Below, piece by piece: positions 61,384 to 64,000 of a stretch of DNA of 64,000 nucleotides; the stretch's first letter is position 1; every line of letters begins with the position of its first letter. Under the pieces are notes generated by a model. It saw only the letters and a program-made list of their open reading frames with translations. It did no database searches and was not told the origin of the DNA. The position numbers and the translations under genes are program-made. The stretch is from assembly GCA_024743215.1 (NCBI GenBank), contig JANSWZ010000010.1:1-64000 (forward strand), read 5' to 3'. This DNA is from Alphaproteobacteria bacterium. GTDB lineage: Bacteria > Pseudomonadota > Alphaproteobacteria > Rhizobiales > GCA-2746425.

Positions 61384-62761
61384 AATTCGAAATCCTGCCG
61401 CCCCAGACGACATTGTTGCAACTTACGACGAAACGCCCGCCAGTGCACTGGATGCTCATGTCGCACATGCGCGCAAGGCGCAGTTTGACTGGGCAGCAAT
61501 TCCGCAGCCAGAACGGGGCGCGATGGTTGCCAGATACGTTGATGCGTTGGAAGCCCGGGCCGAGAATATCGCCATGTCTATCACCAGGGAGATGGGCAAG
61601 CCGCTGGCTGAGTCCCGCGGCGAAGTTGCCAAAGCGATCGGCGAAGCACGCGCATGCATCGGTCGGGCCAGCGCCCCAATTGGCGAGGTTTTCCCATCAC
61701 AAGTTCCAGGAACGGTTGCTTATTCGACCCGTCGTCCACGCGGGGTGGTACTTGGTATTAATCCGTGGAACTTCCCGTTTAGCACACCCATGCGCAAGGC
61801 CATTCCGGCACTTGTTTATGGGAACGCCATCATCCTTAAACCCGCCTCTCTGACGCCAGGGGCGATTGTGCTGATGGCTGAAATTGCAGCCGAAATCTTA
61901 CCTGCAAATCTTGTGCAGGCGATCATTGGTGGTGGAGCTTTGGGGCAGGCCCTGTCCGAGCACACAGGCGTTGATGCGATCAGCTTCACCGGCTCAGTTG
62001 ATGTTGGTAAGCGCGTCGCCAAGGCCGCTGCGGGGCATTTAGCCGAAGTATCGCTGGAACTGGGCGGAAAGAACCCAGCAATATTGAATGATGCCAGCGA
62101 TATGGACAAAGCGCTTGATCAGATCATGGCGTCGGCTTTCGCTGTTTGCGGTCAGCGATGCACGGCTGTCAGCCGTGTCATCGTCCATCGCTCTCTTGAA
62201 GAAAAAGCCGTATCTGGCTTGGCAGAGCGCGCAGATGCCATGCAACCGATGGATGGCGCAGCAGATGGTGCAAAAATTGGTCCGCTGTCCAGCATGCAAC
62301 AGCTTGAGGATGTCTCTGGTTTTGTCTCGCGTGCAACGCAAGAAGGCGCGTTCATTGCGGCAGGTGGCAGAAAACTAGACACAGCGACAGGTGGATATTT
62401 TTATGCACCAACGATCCTTTCCGGTGTCACCAGGGGCATGGAAGTCGCTCGTGATGAGGTCTTCGGCCCAGTCCTGTCAGTGATTGCCTATGACACGGTG
62501 GATGAGGCGTTAAGCATCGCCAATGACATCGCATTCGGATTGTCGTCCTGCCTGTATTCTGAGCGCACAGATATCGTCGAACGTTTCGTTGCCGAAAGCG
62601 AAAGCGGCATGTTGCATGTTAACTCTGGCAGTTTCCCGGAAAACCATCTGCCTTTCGTCGGCGTCAAAGACAGTGCCATGGGCGTTGGCGGGTCGAACGG
62701 CCCCTCAACCATCCAGTTCTACACCACTGAGCACACGGTCTATCGCCGGGCGACTGTCTGA
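61373..62761 (+). CDS. NAD(P)-dependent aldehyde dehydrogenase (succinate-semialdehyde type)
   Basis: A 462-residue ALDH of the short succinate-semialdehyde dehydrogenase branch. N133 (NPWNFPF), K156 (LKPASLTP), general base E229 (LELGGKNP) and nucleophile C263 (CGQRCTA) are all present. It oxidises an aldehyde to the acid. Eleven-base overlap with the GMC oxidoreductase gene implies sequential action on the same substrate. The sulfatase gene starts ten bases downstream. Confidence 0.92.
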   Translation: MPIEIRNPAAPDDIVATYDETPASALDAHVAHARKAQFDWAAIPQPERGAMVARYVDALEARAENIAMSITREMGKPLAESRGEVAKAIGEARACIGRASAPIGEVFPSQVPGTVAYSTRRPRGVVLGINPWNFPFSTPMRKAIPALVYGNAIILKPASLTPGAIVLMAEIAAEILPANLVQAIIGGGALGQALSEHTGVDAISFTGSVDVGKRVAKAAAGHLAEVSLELGGKNPAILNDASDMDKALDQIMASAFAVCGQRCTAVSRVIVHRSLEEKAVSGLAERADAMQPMDGAADGAKIGPLSSMQQLEDVSGFVSRATQEGAFIAAGGRKLDTATGGYFYAPTILSGVTRGMEVARDEVFGPVLSVIAYDTVDEALSIANDIAFGLSSCLYSERTDIVERFVAESESGMLHVNSGSFPENHLPFVGVKDSAMGVGGSNGPSTIQFYTTEHTVYRRATV

Positions 62762-62771
62762 GGAACCGTTT

Positions 62772-64000
62772 ATGACTGACAAACCAAACATCTTGATGAT
62801 CATGGCAGACCAGTTGGCTCCACAGGCGTTGCCATTTTATGGCAACACCGTGTGCAAAACGCCAAACCTCGACAGATTGGCGGCAGACAGCGTGCTCTTT
62901 GAAAACGCATACTGCAATTATCCACTTTGTGTTCCCTCGCGCGCCTCGATGATGTCGGGTCGATTAACACCGTCAATCGACGTCTGGGACAATGCCTGCG
63001 AGTTGGCATCCAGTCAGCCAACCATGGCCCACCAGATGCGCCATCTGGGTTATCACACTGTTCTATCGGGCAAGATGCACTTCATCGGACCTGACCAGTT
63101 GCACGGTTTTGACGAGCGAACCGTTACAGATGTGTACCCGTCGGAATTCGATTGGGTCGCAGACTGGCAAGCGGGGCCAGCTTTTGTGCCTTCGGCTACG
63201 GGTATGAACGGTGTGGTCGAAGCGGGTTCAGCGTCGCGGACTTTGCAAGAAGACTTTGACGAGGAAGTCGCCCATTGCACCGTGCAGACTATCTATGATC
63301 TTGCGCGGCGCGGCGCAGATGCAGGACCTTGGTTTCAAGTCGCGTCACTCACCTGTCCGCACACACCATTTGTCGCGGATCAACAGTACTGGGACCGCTA
63401 TGATCCAGACGAAATCGATGCTCCAACGGTAGGGGGCCTGGCCTTTGACGATCTCGACTATGCATCGCGTGCTCTGTTCTTTGCCCATGGGCGGCATCGA
63501 CATCGTGTAACCGCCGATGACCTGCGTCGCGCGAGGCATGGGTACTATGCAATGATCTCGTTCGTCGACGATAAAGTGGGTGAAATTCTGGCGGCTCTGG
63601 AGGCCAGCGGACAAGCTGACAACACCGTGATTATCTTCTGTGCCGACCATGGCGAGATGCTGGGCGAGCGTGGTATGTGGTTTAAGCAAAGCTTCTACGA
63701 ATGGTCGGCACGAATTCCGCTGTTGATCTCTGCGCCTGAACGATATGCGCCACGGCGGGTCAAGGAGTGTGCCTCGCTGGTAGATCTGCTGCCAACGCTG
63801 GTAGGAATCGGTGGCGGAGAGGTGACATTGGCTTGCGATGGCGAGAGCCTGGAACCTGCGTTGACTGGTGGTTCGATCCGCGATCTGGTGGTCTCGGATT
63901 ACTCTGGTATCGGACCCTGTGTTCCCCACCGTATGGTTCGACAGGGGCAGTTCAAGCTGATCTATACGCATGGTCATCCCGATCTGCTGTTTGATCTTGA
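62772..64000 (+). CDS. Choline-sulfatase-like sulfatase, 3' end cut by window
   Basis: The frame is open from ATG 62772 to the window edge (about 409 residues). It is a type I sulfatase: D13 (MADQ) binds calcium, and C53-V-P-S-R57 is the motif in which the cysteine is converted to formylglycine. LSGKMHFIGPDQLHGFDERTVTDVYPSEF and DDKVGEILAALE...FCADHGEMLGERGMWFKQSFYEWSARIPL follow choline sulfatase BetC closely. No signal peptide, so cytoplasmic hydrolysis of an alcohol sulfate ester is expected. It is third in the unit GMC oxidoreductase - ALDH - sulfatase, an order reminiscent of betCBA but with a GntR regulator in place of BetI and an SSADH-like ALDH. Confidence 0.9.
   Translation, partial: MTDKPNILMIMADQLAPQALPFYGNTVCKTPNLDRLAADSVLFENAYCNYPLCVPSRASMMSGRLTPSIDVWDNACELASSQPTMAHQMRHLGYHTVLSGKMHFIGPDQLHGFDERTVTDVYPSEFDWVADWQAGPAFVPSATGMNGVVEAGSASRTLQEDFDEEVAHCTVQTIYDLARRGADAGPWFQVASLTCPHTPFVADQQYWDRYDPDEIDAPTVGGLAFDDLDYASRALFFAHGRHRHRVTADDLRRARHGYYAMISFVDDKVGEILAALEASGQADNTVIIFCADHGEMLGERGMWFKQSFYEWSARIPLLISAPERYAPRRVKECASLVDLLPTLVGIGGGEVTLACDGESLEPALTGGSIRDLVVSDYSGIGPCVPHRMVRQGQFKLIYTHGHPDLLFDL

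Overview
The window looks like the chromosome of a free-living, moderate-GC alphaproteobacterium. The best evidence is the block murA - DUF2948 - hisD - UPF0262 - low-molecular-weight phosphatase at 53-57 kb, a gene order familiar from Rhodobacterales and Hyphomicrobiales, together with the tamA-tamB pair and an unusually high density of TRAP and ABC transporters of the kind common in marine heterotrophs. I cannot name a genus from sequence alone. No insertion sequence, transposase, phage gene or CRISPR array was seen. No stretch longer than 300 bases lacks an annotated feature.

Layout. 1-1.04 kb: end of a tandem-repeat TPR gene, a small zinc-ribbon gene, and the 3' half of a tRNA-Phe gene without its 5' half, which looks like the distal attachment site of an island lying mostly to the left of the window. 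1.1-6 kb: a TetR regulator divergent from an NmrA-like reductase and a beta-carbonic anhydrase, then a MetE-like protein, a small membrane protein and a Crp-like regulator. 6-15.4 kb: one long minus-strand catabolic operon (TRAP transporter, DapA-family lyase, SDR, tautomerase, molybdopterin sulfoxide reductase-like enzyme, DadA-like dehydrogenase) preceded by a LysR gene. 15.5-17.5 kb: Lrp regulator divergent from a class V aminotransferase. 17.5-24.6 kb: TRAP transporter plus amidase, LysR, RidA and an aldo/keto reductase, tied together by two identical operator palindromes. 24.7-29.3 kb: a TeaABCD-like TRAP transporter with a universal stress protein and a LysR. 29.4-35 kb: DegT aminotransferase and cupin, divergent from a GntR regulator and a fourth TRAP transporter. 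35.3-41.5 kb: tamA-tamB for outer-membrane assembly. 41.6-46.6 kb: FGGY sugar kinase with a ribose/xylose-type ABC importer. 46.7-53 kb: ugpBAEC glycerol-3-phosphate importer with an additional UgpE-like permease, a Pho box, and a divergent glycerophosphodiesterase. 53-57.7 kb: housekeeping block and tRNA-Thr. 57.7-64 kb: an enolase-superfamily gene and GntR regulator divergent from a GMC oxidoreductase, an aldehyde dehydrogenase and a choline-sulfatase-like enzyme cut by the window end.

How it works together. Much of the window is modular nutrient capture: each importer sits beside its own regulator and one to several catabolic enzymes. In five of the six import systems a stable hairpin lies between the binding-protein gene and the first permease gene, which would allow excess binding protein over membrane subunits. 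Operators could be read directly for most regulators, including two mirror-image operator pairs in divergent promoters. The most novel-looking element is the sulfatase - GMC oxidoreductase - aldehyde dehydrogenase - enolase-superfamily cluster at the right end, which reads as a pathway for a sulfate ester of an alcohol.
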